Below are positions 10,888-24,270 of a stretch of 64,000 nucleotides of DNA, in pieces (the stretch's first letter is position 1; the number at the start of each line of letters is the position of its first letter). Source of the DNA: Luidia sarsii (lineage: Eukaryota; Echinodermata; Asteroidea; Paxillosida; Luidiidae); assembly GCA_949987565.1 (NCBI GenBank), contig OX465113.1, forward strand, positions 10,340,024 through 10,404,023, read 5' to 3'. Below the pieces are notes generated by a model. That model ran no database searches and was not told the DNA's origin. It saw only the letters and a list, made by a program, of their open reading frames with translations. A program made the position numbers and the translations under genes.

Positions 10888-11087
10888 NNNNNNNNNNNNN
10901 NNNNNNNNNNNNNNNNNNNNNNNNNNNNNNNNNNNNNNNNNNNNNNNNNNNNNNNNNNNNNNNNNNNNNNNNNNNNNNNNNNNNNNNNNNNNNNNNNNNN
11001 NNNNNNNNNNNNNNNNNNNNNNNNNNNNNNNNNNNNNNNNNNNNNNNNNNNNNNNNNNNNNNNNNNNNNNNNNNNNNNNNNNNNNNN
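10888..11087. other. Assembly gap of 200 N
   Basis: Exactly 200 consecutive N. A round number usually means a scaffold gap of unknown real length. Frames that cross it are meaningless. Confidence 0.99.
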
Positions 11088-11504
11088 ATTGGACCAGGCT
11101 TGTGCGCAAAGACTACATGGACTTAATAGACGATCTCTTTATGGGAGTGAAGGGGCAGGCCAGCGGTTTATAAAAAAACAAACCGAATGGTCACTTGTTT
11201 GAGAGGAGACTCAGATTGCCATTAGAAGGGGAGTGTTTGCCGTGAGGACAGCTGGACAAATCTTTGCTCAGCAAAGCCGTGTCTTCCTCCTACCGTTGGA
11301 CGGCAAGCGCCATCTTCCAATATTGGGAACAAAGGGACGAGGAGAGGCCGAGACCAGACAATCTTACAACGGCGAAGCAGACTGCTCGCTGACTGGAGTG
11401 ACCTGGCAGATGGGCCCATTGTTCTCCCATCCCGGCAGGTCCTTTCCCAAAGGCAAAGTTAAAAGTCGTTCCCATAAAAACCCCAACCTTCCCAAATCCT
11501 GCAG
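11088..11504. other. Unassigned non-coding sequence
   Basis: Nothing recognised between the gap and the TGCAGGATT minisatellite. Confidence 0.4.
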
Positions 11505-12250
11505 AATCCTATTTGCCTTTTGCAGGATTCTGCAGGATTCAGGGCACATGAGAGTTGACACATTGCAGGATTCTGCAGGATTCAGGGCACATGAGAGTTG
11601 ACACATTGCAGGATTCTGCAGGATTCAGGGCACATGAGAGTTGACACATTGCAGGATTGTGCAGGATTCAGGGCACATGAGAGTTGACACATTGCAGGAT
11701 TGTGCAGGATTCAGGGCACATGAGAGTTGACACATTGCAGGATTGTGCAGGATTCAGGGCACATGAGAGTTGACACATTGCAGGATTGTGCAGGATTCAG
11801 GGCACATGAGAGTTGACACATTGCAGGATTGTGCAGGATTCAGGACATTAGGGTTTATGTCACAGTAGGAAAATGCAGGATACGGGCTACTACATGTAGT
11901 TTCAAAGTGCTGGAGAAGGATTTTGCAGGATTGAGGGCACATGGCAGTTGACACACTGTAGGAATGTGCAGGATTGAGGGCATAAGGCAATTTTGTCTGT
12001 GGTAACAATTCGGACGTCGTTGTGGCTTTTGTGAAGAGATTATCCATTCGAAAAAGGGCCCATTGTTCTAATCTGAAAAGAGTGTTTGTTTAGAATGTGG
12101 ACTAAAACTCCATAAGCTCAGTGCAGGATTTGGCAGGATTCAGGCAATGGTCCACAGTAGCCAGTACTGCAGGATTTTGCAGGATTCAGGTGACATGGAG
12201 CTTTGAACAAGGTAAAATTGCAGAATTTTGCAGGATTCAGGTTACATCTT
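11505..12250. repeat. 43-bp minisatellite built on a doubled TGCAGGATT motif, with decayed outliers
   Basis: At least seven 43-bp units run from about 11520 to 11845. Each holds TTGCAGGATTCTGCAGGATT followed by CAGGGCACATGAGAGTTGAC. The first two or three units read ATTCTGC and later ones ATTGTGC, so subtypes are grouped. Diverged copies of the doubled motif with different spacers continue at 11915-11980 and 12121-12245. Compare the GGAGGATTGTGGAGGATTGAG array at 59.4-59.8 kb. Confidence 0.9.
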
Positions 12251-12784
12251 ACAAGAAATTGGTAGGGGGGGGGTTGGTAACATAATCCGCTTGCACAATC
12301 GTACGATGCATCAAAATGTGAGGGCGCCACCAGAGAGGCTGTGAGGAGTTCATTGCCGTTTGCACAAAGTACGCAACCTCCCCTCCCCCCCCCCCACCCC
12401 GGCGCTCGCAGCGGAGCCAGCCAAATGGCAGGGCATCGCCCTGCCGTGTTACTATGGCAACACAGGATGCGGCACCGCTGTAGAGGTGAATGTCTGAATT
12501 AAAGGGGAAAAGTTCAAAACCAAAACCACAGACCTAGAATTGTGGCAATGAAGGAAAAAGGGGTCGTTTGTGTTTGGGGGATAAGAGTTGGTTAGTTGGT
12601 GGCAGGTACCAGCTGCCCTCTCCCCCCCCCCCCCCCCAGGTTCGAGCCTAGACCCTCTGCATCTGCCACAGACCCTCCTCCAGCAAGACTGTCAGTCTAG
12701 GCATGGAGGTAGAGGCAAGGACGAGGTTTGAGAAGTTGAAGAGAAACCAGGATGGGGTTTCAAATAGGGACAGAGAGATGCAGA
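12251..12784. other. Unassigned non-coding sequence
   Basis: Holds C-rich runs at about 12378-12399 and 12620-12638. No gene recognised. Confidence 0.45.
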
Positions 12785-14140
<1,356 letters not shown>

Positions 14141-14420
14141 TGAGGCATGTATGCACACATGTCTTTCTGCTTGTATGTAGTTGCTCGCGTGTGTACATGT
14201 GTGAACACTGAACATGTCTGTGTACACTGAACATGTCTGTGTACACTGAACATGTCTGTGTACAGTACATGTACATGTCTGTGTACATGTACATGTACAT
14301 GTACTGTACTGCTGTACATGTTGCATACCTGTACAATTTACACTGTACAGTACATGTATGGTATGTACAAGTGTACACATGTACTGTACATGTACAGTGT
14401 ATGTGTGTGTGTGGACAGTA
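14141..14420. repeat. TACATG-rich cluster with a 19-bp tandem repeat
   Basis: Three tandem copies of GAACATGTCTGTGTACACT lie at about 14208-14262. They are followed by TACATG hexamers (14266-14303) and TGTACAGTACATGTA words to 14400. Small Cys/His/Thr-rich frames on both strands come from these words. Confidence 0.85.
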
Positions 14421-14900
14421 CAGTCCACATGTGCCTGGTTAGAAACAAGGTCAGCTTGCAATTCTTACCAATGACAGTTATGACTGCTTGGTCCTGTTAA
14501 GTTCTTTTGGGCAGAGGGCATTGAGTTTGTACTTGAACTACTCTATGATGTACAATTGTATATGTACACCATTAACAATATGTACATGTACATAACAGAC
14601 AGTAGCTTTGCTAAGGCGTTGCTTTAGTTTAGGCCTGTTGCTACCACATGTACACATGTATGTACACATGTACACATGGGCTGCATGGGCAATTTCTCTG
14701 GAACTTCCTTCCCCCAGAATTTGCATGGACATCACTGGTAACCCTGACCAGTGATTCACAGTTCTTGCACTATAGATACTCAGTCCCCCACTCTAAGGAA
14801 TTTCATCTCCTTACAGTGTATACGTAGTACCAGTGCCGTATACAGTATGTCCTTTAAAATAATGCATTTGTATCTGGGGTAAATACGTGTATGTGCATAT
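14421..14900. other. Unassigned sequence with scattered TACATGTA words
   Basis: TACATG words at 14577-14593 and 14645-14680. Otherwise nothing recognised. Confidence 0.45.
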
Positions 14901-15162
14901 CTGACCCGGCACAACGACATGAGGAATATCCCACCAAAACACTTTTTGAGTACCGGTAAACAACGCCTGAACTTAAAGTATCTTCACAATTCGACTACAA
15001 ATAATTTTTTTAATTTCTTTTGTATTTTTGGAAATTTTAAATATTATAAGATATTATATTTTGATATCATTTGAAAGCTTATGGTATACTCATTAACATC
15101 ATTAGAAAATCTCAAAATCTATAAAGTGGGGGTTATTCCTGGGATGCTGTGCTGGGTCACAT
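14901..15162 (+). mobile_element. Family F inverted-repeat element, shorter copy
   Basis: Left end TGACCCGGCACAACGAC; right end ATGCTGTGCTGGGTCAC, its inverted counterpart. Shared internal blocks with the 19.4-kb copy include GAGTACCGGTAAACAACGCC (without ACCGGTA in the other copy), AAAGTATCTTC, CAATTCGA, ATCATTTGAAAGCT, ATGGTATACTC and AGTGGGGGTTATTCCT. This copy lacks about 150 bp present in the middle of the other, so it is an internal-deletion derivative. Confidence 0.8.
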
Positions 15163-16701
15163 ATTTGCATTCAAATGATGCATTTACATACATCTATAGA
15201 CCTATGTGCATCATACTTGAATATATATACATGTATACAGTGTACATATTTGCATAATTTTTTTGCTGGGTTGTCTTCATATTTGAAGAAATATTTACAA
15301 ATTGGTATAGATGGTTGTATAATCTTTTAAGTCAATTGGAGTTATTTTCAGTTTTTATATCTATAGGAGTAGAACGGTGAACAATTGTGAATGCGCTGTC
15401 ATTTCTCCCTTATTTGGCCAATTCCATGTAAACATGTTGGACATTTTGCAGGGACCAGATGACCATAGAAGTGTTTCTCAAGTGACATAAATTACATGTT
15501 GCACGAGTTCAAATACGAGGAGGAGAAACAAAGAAGCATGGGTGATCTCGGCAATCCTTCTTGGGCCGGGGAGGAGGAAGGTATATAAACAAACTGGCTC
15601 GCTGACAGGACCGTGGAGAGAAACCCAGTGGCAGGGTGAGACTGAGACAGCCGGCACTGTCCATCCGTGACAGGCCCACACAGTCCATCAACGTCAGGAC
15701 ACGGACAGGGCCCCCCCCCCCCCCCCCCCCCCCGCCTTCCAGAGCCACTATACTACAGCAGGGTGGAGTGCAAAGTCTGCCACATTACACCGAGCCTGGA
15801 ATTATCAGGTGTTGATGGCAGGGGCTGCGATAATCTGCTGTCTGTTGGGGGGGGAAGAGGAGGTGGTGGTGGGAAGGGGGGAATGGAGGGGAGTGCGGAG
15901 GCAGAGCTGTTGCTTCTTGAGACCGCAGCGGGACAGATCCTCATCTTAGGCCAATCACCTCCAGCAGGTAATGGACGGAAGGGGGAAGACTGGCTGCAAG
16001 ACAAGTAGGCAAGTAGGAAACGACGTCCCCGATTATCGTGCCGAGACGTATCTTCCTCGCCGCTCTCAAAGCATACCGATGAGGTGATGAGAAAGGAATG
16101 ATGCGAGATTTTTTTTTTTGGTAAAAGAGAGAGATAAGCGAGGCAGAGAAATAATAAACACAAAACTACATCCCCCGATGATTGATGGAGTTGAGTGGGA
16201 ATGGACAAAAAGGGAAGTCTGGGCTCCGGTTAGACTCGGAGACGGGTAAACAACTCACAGCTAGGTAAGGTTAAGAAAAAAAAAACATGGCACACTGAAG
16301 AAATATCCATCGCGATGATCGCATCAAAACCAAAATAGCCTGTCACTCAGAGGATCGGAAGACAGCCAGACTGCCAGAGCATCTCACACACCTTTTCTTA
16401 AAGAGACACTCCACAGTCCACATGGTATACCCATAAAACACATTAGTCAGTACTACAATCAATCTTTTATCATGCACGGTGCACATGCACTAAAGACCTC
16501 GGGTTATCATTTTGTGCCGGATTCACCTCGGATCAGGCTGCGTCCCGTAGCCTTACGGTAGATCTTGAGGCTTTTCCTAAGGAGCCGTGCCGTTCCACCT
16601 TTGAATTCCACCTTTACTGATGACCCTACACTGTCAAGGTGCTTTTCTAAATGCTCTTGGAATGTTACCTAAATAAGGCACCCACTTCAAAGGGGACAAC
16701 C
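15163..16701. other. Unassigned non-coding sequence; C23 run
   Basis: A run of 23 C at 15711-15733, a G-rich stretch at 15847-15890, and TACATG words at about 15225-15250. Open frames at 15478-16208 overlap each other on opposite strands and are C/G-run artefacts or unrecognised. Confidence 0.45.
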
Positions 16702-17073
16702 TTAAAGCCCCTACACAACATTGGTCGAGGTCAAAGAATAGCATCCATACGTTTTCTGATCCAACATATGCATGAAAAATAGCACACCTGTGAAAATTTC
16801 AGCTCAATCCGCCAAGAAAATCGTGAAAACCGCTTCATTTCTTTCGCGAAAATGCAGCATTCAACGCCGTACTGTTCCGAAAAAAGTTTAGATCTTGGTG
16901 AGACGAAAACTTCTTCTTTTACTCATTTCTCCCAAAATACAACATTTTAGGCAGAAATGTTTCAGTGAGAGGTTTCTACTAAAAGTATAACCATCTTTAA
17001 ACTGTATAAGTTTCATGTAAATCTGTGAACATTTCTGTTTTTCGATCTTACCAATGTTGTGTTGGGGCTTTAA
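16702..17073. mobile_element. Family D element, complete, TTAA-bounded
   Basis: Starts TTAAAGCCCCTACACAACAT TGGT and ends ACCAATGTTGTGTTGGGGCT TTAA, an inverted repeat of about 24 bp with one mismatch. If the outer TTAA is the duplicated target, the element begins AGCCCC. TTAA targets are typical of the piggyBac superfamily, so a piggyBac-type MITE is the leading reading. Two further copies (35.4 and 54.0 kb) keep the left end intact but have decayed right ends. Confidence 0.85.
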
Positions 17074-17116
17074 CCTTGACACCCCACATCTTACGAAGTT
17101 CCCTCACCTACAGTAG

Positions 17117-17247
17117 GATGGATTGGATTTCACAAAGCCTTACGATGCATTGTAACTCAAACTCAATCTAATAATGGATAGTTTCTGTGCGTCGCTCATC
17201 GTCTTGTGACTGATCGTAAGTTACGATGGGTTTGATCAAATCAACTA
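17117..17247 (+). mobile_element. Family C element
   Basis: ATGGATTGGATTTCACAAAG, TTACGATGCATTGTAACTCA, GTGCGTCGCTCATCGTCTTG and TTACGATGGGTTTGATCAAA follow in the standard C order. About 20 bp shorter in the middle than the 38.3-kb copy. Confidence 0.8.
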
Positions 17248-19189
17248 CATGTACATGTAACTGCACTCCTATCCTGCACAAAGTGCTACAGTTACAGCTG
17301 TAACCAAACTGTGAGCCAGTGCAGTGGAATATCATCGCACTCTCGTCTCAAACATACATATCTTTTTTCTCCAAACATTTCAGAAGTGATCAAAAATCAA
17401 GTTGTCATTGTGTAGCGTATCATACCCTGTGTCTGGGGACCCTTTGTCTATTGATTAAATTTCAGTCCCTTTCCTGTTCAGCATTTCATTACCACTACAC
17501 TTGGTGTTCAACAAAATATAATTTGCATTTTCATTTTCTTTTTGTTGGAGTCATGTGGAGTCATTTGGTACTGTTTAATTATTTTTTTTCTCTGAATTTC
17601 TTTTTTACCAAATGGACAAAACACGGGCTATGTTTTTCTGTATCGATTTGCTATGCGTGCGATTGTATTCGGCCGTGACTTTCAATCAGGCAAGCAATGC
17701 TTGAAAGGTGAAAACAAATGAATAGTTGAATGAATGAGCAAGGCCGTGTAATGATTTGGTTGATTGAGAAACAAGTGAAGAAAAAATAAATCACCTGCAA
17801 TTCAAAGCGTGAGCCAATGACGTTTTGTTTTTTTCCATCTTGTGGTTGTATTCACAAATGCCGCAAAAAAAAATTGTTAGCTGAGGAACAGAAACTTTCT
17901 CAGAAACGGAGCAGAAAGTCCCTAAGTGCTTAAGGCCTATCGTTTACTAAGGCAACACATCCAGCTTGGATACGCAAATGTTTAAAAATAATCCAACCTC
18001 AGCACCTGGTCATTCACCACTTGCAATGGTGCACTTGATTTGAACAGTTTAAACTTTAAAAAAAAATTAATGTCCTATTTTAAAAGTCCAAATGTGAACA
18101 TGGGTAAATGTGCACCATATTCCTTTACGATACCACCATCACGATAAAATGTTACCTTTAAAAAAAGCACACATAACAAAAATATACAGATAGGGCAAGG
18201 ATTGAATACTCTTTTCTTAAACTTTGCTTGTTATATTCTTCACAGTCAGATGGAAACTGGCATGCATATGTACAAACAAAACTACAACAGCCCTTGAACA
18301 GCCAAAATCGAAGAGGAACAAAATACAGTGGCCGATCGAAAAAAGAAAAAAAACACACAATTAGATTGAACTTTGAAGCAGAGGTCGGAAGTCTTTTTCC
18401 CCTTTTTGGCTTTTCGCCTGAAAACTTCTGACCAAAGGTTGTTTTTGTTGCTTTCCCTACTCTACCTACATGTACCTTCTTTTGCCAACAAACGATCGTC
18501 CCTTCTTCTTTTTTTCTTACTTTCTTCCCCCGAGAGCTGACAAAAGGTGGAATCAAATTAAGAGAAGAAAAATAGAAAGAAAGAAGCAGACGGTCCCAGA
18601 CTGTCTTGCATAATCGAATCAAAGCCAGGTTTGGGAATCATTTCAGTTGTCTTCTCCAGCAGCAGGGAACAAATATTGTTAGTACGATGCTCAACTGTGG
18701 AATACCTATGGAAATGTATTCCCAGGTTGGATTGATTTTTGCTTGATTTGATTGTTCGGCCAGAGGATTCTGAAAGAGAGAGGAAGATGCATTGAAGTGA
18801 AACTAAAGGTCGAATAATTCTGACAGGAATTCCCTGGAAAAACCCTTTTGAGAGTTATGTTCACACTATATTAAATGATGACTTTTTGTTATTGAGCTTA
18901 ACATTTTCGACCCAAATTTCTCAGAAACTGGACTGATATATTCTAAGTTACAACTTAGGCCCAACTGTTGGATTTTGTCAGTGAAAACCAATCATAAACT
19001 CCTAGTAGTTCAGATAAAACTTGACGAAGGGAGAAGGGGAAATGTACTTTCCCACTTGCTATTAATTCTATTTTTTTGTTTTAACCTTTGGGGAAAATTG
19101 TTCAATTGGACAAATGCAGTGGGAAACTATTTTTGTTATTCTTCACATTTTTATTATTTTTGTTTTTTTACACAAGTGGGAAAAATTAT
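17248..19189. other. Unassigned non-coding sequence, 1.9 kb
   Basis: Relatively repeat-free. A 119-codon plus frame (17319-17678) and a 154-codon minus frame (18158-18622) are open but have no recognisable domain, and are rich in Phe/Ser or Lys from T- and A-rich DNA. I do not call them genes. Confidence 0.4.
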
Positions 19190-19355
19190 TTAAAAGTGAT
19201 ATCAAAACAAATGGGCAACTGCTTACTGATTTGACTTCACACTGGCAATTTTTTTAGGGCCTTGACATTTTGATCTCAGCAGTAACTTGCTCCAAGGCAG
19301 AGTTCTGCCTTGGAGTAAGATCCTGCTAGAATTGAATCATCAGGAAAGGCCCTCA
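19190..19355 (+). mobile_element. Family B element with hairpin core
   Basis: CAACTGCTTACTGATTTGAC (19216-19235) matches the B terminal block. The core then forms a hairpin: left CAGTAACTTGCTCCAAGGCA, right TGCCTTGGAGTAAGATCCTG, turning at about 19301. The left side begins CTTGACATTTTGATC and the right ends CTAGAATTGAATCA. Confidence 0.7.
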
Positions 19356-19415
19356 AAGAGGGTAAGAGTTTGCACAAATTTACATAAATTTACACATTGG
19401 GGTGATTTTTTCACA

Positions 19416-19829
19416 ATTGTGACCCGGCACAGCGACAAAACACTTTTCGAGTAAACAACGCCTGAAGTCAAAGTATCTTCTCAATTCGATAAAAAATCTA
19501 TTTTTTGGGGTTGTATTTTCGGAAAGTTAATCCGTCTTTAAATGTTGAAAAACAAGGATTTTAGGGGAATGTTTGGGTACCGTTTTCATTAAAATGTAAA
19601 GTTTCTGCCTTTTTGAATGGCCGCTTTCGAGGAGTTAGACTGGTGCTGCTATATTGTGTCTGGTACCAAACGAACAAGCAAAATCCCCCTGTACTATTTG
19701 CAACAAAGTTCACACAGAAATAATTTTGACATCATTTGAAAGCTAATGGTATACTCTTTCACATCATTAGAAAATCTCAAAATCTCAAAAGTGGGGGTTA
19801 TTCCTCATTAAGCTGTGCGGGGTCACAAT
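19416..19829 (+). mobile_element. Family F inverted-repeat element, full copy
   Basis: Left end ATTGTGACCCGGCACAGC and right end GCTGTGCGGGGTCACAAT are an 18-bp inverted repeat with one mismatch. Internal blocks are shared with the 14.9-kb copy. About 414 bp long with no open frame of note, so non-autonomous. The superfamily is not clear from the ends, and I see no unambiguous target duplication. Confidence 0.85.
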
Positions 19830-21573
19830 TTGTCCATTTAAAAAAATAATAATTTGGGGGGGGGGGCAGGTTTGAAATTTCAATTGCACAGCACTTGATG
19901 CTAGTGATAAGTCACCACACACCTCATGACAAACACTCTCGGGAATAGCCTTTAACCTTTTTTATTCCGGTTTCCAGTCAATCCTGCCCTCCATTTTTCA
20001 TGCCATTTCCCTTGACTCCCTGAAAGCTCCGGTTAACGCGGCTCTAAAAATTAGGCACCTTTTAGGGAACAGCGGCCATAAATCCGACAGGTAAATTGTT
20101 TTTCGAAATGATTCTCGTTTTTCACACCGGCAAAACGGTACTCACAGTCTCCTAAAGGGAAGCTTTTCAGAAGATTTGCTCCGCTTTAAGCATCCTACTC
20201 AGTGAATTACCATCCGAGAAATCCACTTTGGAGGCCCGCCACTTTTAATAACGATCACGAGTTTCAAAGTGCCAGGAATCTGCGATGGGTTAGTCGGATG
20301 TCAACCCTCTTAAACCATATGAGCTATCAATGGTCAGGGGACTGTTATCATTTCATCTCCCGTGCAATGTACAGAGCCTTTTATGGGCCGTGTCATGTAT
20401 AGCTGCTGGGTTTTCTTTTACTTCTCAGATTGTTATTCTTCCTTCCGTGCCGTCTTGTTCCAAAGAGGAGAATTGTGAGACCGATGATCTATGGTGGGCT
20501 TCAGTCCGCATGACAGTCACCCAGGGTTCCTCTGCTCCTTGTCCTCTCTGTTATTCCAGTCGAAATCCTGGTTTTCCCAAACTATTACTGTATTACAGTA
20601 ACAGCCTGCAAAGCCTGCATATGTATACATGAATTTGAATCAACAGGGTCATAGTGTATCATGTGAATGCATGATGAAATATATGTTTGCAGATGTACAC
20701 CCATAGATAGTAATGCAAAATGCAGGCTTTAAAATGCACCAGTGTCGAGATATTTTATTTGACTTGACCTACAATGTACGTACTGTGCATAGAGAAGTTG
20801 CGCAAGTAGAACAGACAAATACAGGGACAAGTGATTCAATGCACGTTCGCCTATAGTGGCTCATGTTCGTGCACATGAATGGTGCATGCGTGTATATATC
20901 TGTGCAGCCTCTTAAAACTGAAGACTTAAGTTGGATTTCACATTTCTGTGAAAGCCTTGCCACAATTCAATATCCCTCTAGGAATGGGAAAATCACGACT
21001 GCTGCACCCCAATAAAATATGAAGAAAAAAAAAAGACTGAAAAAATTGATCAAAAAAATGAACTTGGCAGGGCCCATTAGAGTATCCCATAGTGGTTATG
21101 TATGCAGGCGCTATTTCCTCTGAAAATTGGCTCGGCAGATGGGAATGTGAGAGAGACGTCTTAGGTCAGGAAGCAATCTGCTCCCTGTTTAACCTCCCTG
21201 GAGACCGGAACCTTTCTCTTCTGGAGATGGGAATGGAAAGACCAAAAAAACACACAGGAGAAGTTACTGCAGGGAGAATGACTGGATGCTCTTAAAGCCT
21301 CTTACAGTGGATGGGACCGTTTGGAGGGAGACCATTTTTGTTTTTCTATGTAAGGGGGGAATCCGTGTGGGAGCTTGGGCCCACTCTCCTCGACAATGCC
21401 ATTGCCAAGGACAGAGCTAGGCAAGAGTGCACGGATGGGACAGAGGGAGAGAAAGAGCGACAGACAAACAGACAAGACAGATTGGCTGGTAAACAAGGGA
21501 ACGGAAGCTGGTGCATTGTCCAAAATAGAAGATGCTGCACAAATGCTGCACTTAGAGTCTGAGATGCATTGAG
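19830..21573. other. Unassigned non-coding sequence
   Basis: A G-run at 19856-19866. Otherwise ordinary complexity with no recognised copy of any family. Short frames near 20202-20632 have no domain. Confidence 0.4.
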
Positions 21574-21995
21574 TGATCAATCGATTGGTAATTGATTGAT
21601 CGGTTGATCGGTTTATTGGTTGATCAGTTGATTGGTTGATCAGTTGATTGGTCGATCAGTTGATCGATCAGTTGATCGATCAGTTGATCGATCAGTTGGT
21701 CGATCAGTTGATCGATCAGTTGGTCGATCAGTTGATCGATCAGTTGGTCGATCAGTTGATCGATCAGTTGATCGAGCAGTTGATCGAGCAGTCGATCGAT
21801 CAGTTAATCAATTGGTTTGTTGATTGGTAAATTAGTTAGCTGATTGATCCATTGAATGGTCAATTGATTGATTGGTTGATCAATTGATTAGTTGATAGGT
21901 TGATTGGTTGATTGATTGATCATTTGGTTTCTTGCTAGGCATATTAGTTAGTTGGTCAGTTTATTGATCGATTGATTGGTCAATTGGTTTATCAA
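21574..21995. repeat. 12-bp GATCGATCAGTT minisatellite with decayed flanks
   Basis: The core at about 21640-21810 is a tandem array of GTTGATCGATCA with variants GGTCGATC and GAGCAG. It is flanked on both sides by degenerate TTGATTGGTTGATC repeats. The unit is a multiple of three, so frames stay open and read as Ser-Val-Asp-Arg or Asp-Gln-Leu-Ile repeats. The unit contains the palindromes ATCGAT and TGATCA. Confidence 0.9.
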
Positions 21996-22789
21996 AATGA
22001 TTGAGTGGCTGAGTAAGTGTTGTCAAACTTGATTCGTTTGTGAACAGTCTACTGTGGGTGATAATGGAAATATATTTACAGAAACCGCATATATTTGCAT
22101 GAAATGGGATCGAGTTTGGCTAAACTCTATAGTTACCGGCACTTAGCATTATACGGTATTATGGACCTACAATAAGTACGTCAAATGTACATATTGATTT
22201 GATCAATACATATTGATCCATTCCTATTGATCTGGGATGTGGCAGATTTTCTCGGGGCTGTCTGAGAATGAAATCACATTCCATCGTATCTGTGCGATGC
22301 TCGGTGTATTACTAAAGGCCAGTGCTGAGAACCATTTGGTTGTTTGTCGGAAATCCAGGCTTGAGAATTTAAGTAAAAACTGGTCTACAGTATGTTCATG
22401 CAGTGGAGTGACGTGGTTCTTGGCATTCCAGTTTGGAGGCTATAAACCTCAATTGTCCGGCAATTGTCCCAGCCATTCAGCCAGCCCACAAATCCCCTAA
22501 CTGTCATGTTGTTGTCTATTGGGGACCGGGTTATTGACCCAGCCCCTGGCACAACAAGAGGAGGTGGTGGAGGGGCTGTGCTGGTTAAAAAAAATCCCCA
22601 GACCAGCCTGCCCATTAGCATTAAGGTAGCTTCATGGGGGTGCCGTAAGCCCTGCTACACTAATCCTATGCTTCCCCCAAGGGAACAACCGACAAGGGGG
22701 GGGGGGAGGGATCTGTGTAGCACTTGTATCCAAGGCTATTGGTTGGGGAAGATTGTACATGTATTATTGGATAGCGCTGCTCTTAAATA
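21996..22789. other. Unassigned non-coding sequence
   Basis: No recognised copy of the families described here and no gene. A G-run at 22698-22709. Confidence 0.4.
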
Positions 22790-23190
22790 AGAGCCGATTC
22801 CATTGTGCAAATAATCGCAATTTGAAATCGCGATTCAAAAACCGGGTTAGTTTGCTCGCGTCCACTCCATACAGGCCAAGAAATCGCGATGCCAAAAATC
22901 GCGAGCCGATTGTGGTCGAATAGGGTGGCTAATGCAGCCTAGCAGGGAGACATACACAATGTAATATGATATATACAATGTATAAACAAGCATGGCACTT
23001 CCGGTCAGTCAAAGTGCGAGAGTTGCATTGTGGGATTACAAAACCGTTGTGGTTTAGGGAAGCGTTTTCCACGCATAGGACAATAATTATACGCGATTAT
23101 TTAGAAAAATCTTACTCAAGTGGAATCCAAATCACGACTCAAATCCCACTAATAATAGCGTTTATTTTGTCCGCACACACATACCGGTAG
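22790..23190. mobile_element. Family I element, decayed copy
   Basis: Left part reads GAGCCGATTCCATTGTGCAA and ATAATCGCAATTTGAAATCG, CGATTCAAAAACC. The right part shares GCATTGTGGGATTACAAAAC, TTTTCCACGCATAGG, ACGCGATTATTT, AAATCTTACTC and AAATCCCACTAATAATAGCG with the copies at 28.9 and 29.6 kb. Ends are worn. Confidence 0.7.
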
Positions 23191-24268
23191 TTGAAACTGC
23201 GCTTCTTGCGATACGCAAGTGCATGCACACTCATCCATTTCTGTCTGTTTGAAATGCCGTCGTGCTGAGGCGTGAGGGTGTTGTACATGTATTCCAAATG
23301 GCATTGTGCATCATGTAAGACTAGAGCAGCGAACCTCCCTCGATCCCTCCCTCGGTGTTAAGAGCACTTTGTAGAGCCCGCCTCAGCCCGGAGTCTTTAC
23401 ACAACCGGGAGGCGAACAACAAAAAAACGAAAATCGGGTTTTCAGAAGACCAAATCTCGGCCGAGGAAGCTTTGGATGAGCTTTGACCAGGCAAGGGAAC
23501 CAGGGGGGTCGGTGGAATCGTGGCTCCTCTTGTTTGGCAACCACCTCCCCCCCCTACCGCCCTCCCCCTACCCCCTTCCCCCTCCCCTCCACTCCCCTCC
23601 CCTCCCCTCCCCTTCCCTCCCCCTCCCCCTCCAAACAGCCAGCACTATACATCAGAAGGTAGATTGTTGAAGATTTACCTTTGAAGTACCCAGCCCCACA
23701 AATCCACAGTCCCCATTGTGGGCTGCTCCTTTTTACTCACGGGCCGGTGAGTCCAGAGTCATTTGTAGTTTGGCGGACGGCCCACACTGCACAACGCTAG
23801 GCTTGAATTCAGCAAACCAAATTCTCGATACCCTCTTGACCTTTTCTAGAAGGAAAAAAAAAAAAAAAACCTAAATAAGCAAATATATGTTTTTTTGAAG
23901 ATTTTTTTTTTTTTAACACTTGGTCTACACCCGTCGCATTTTCTCTGATAATTGGATGATTGAATTCAAGATAACAGTGGCGGTGACTTGAAAGGTTCAC
24001 CCTCTTTCCCCCCGCTCTATATCCAAATGAGTTATCCTGGTCTTCGGCATGCCCCGAAATGCCTTTCCTCATCTCAGAGCCAAAGTCTACGAATCAGAGG
24101 AGATGATGATAATGACAACAGGCAGGCCTTTTTAGCACCTCGTTCTTTTTTTTACTCTCTTTTTTCCCCCGTCATTTCAGCTAGCCAGCCGTCCAACCAA
24201 CCACCCACCCACCCACCAACTGAACCATTTGCCTCTAGACATGAAATCAGCCTTGTTGTTCTTTTTTT

Positions 24269-24270
<2 letters not shown>
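23191..24270. other. Unassigned sequence with C-rich and A/T runs
   Basis: C-rich tract at about 23543-23635, an A run at 23852-23869 and T runs near 23890-23916. No gene recognised. Confidence 0.5.

Noticed and set aside
10816..11202. Frames across the N gap
   Set aside because: Most of their length is undetermined bases.
18158..18622. 154-codon minus-strand frame
   Set aside because: No domain recognised; Lys/Phe-rich from A/T-rich DNA; length is within chance expectation for 64 kb.
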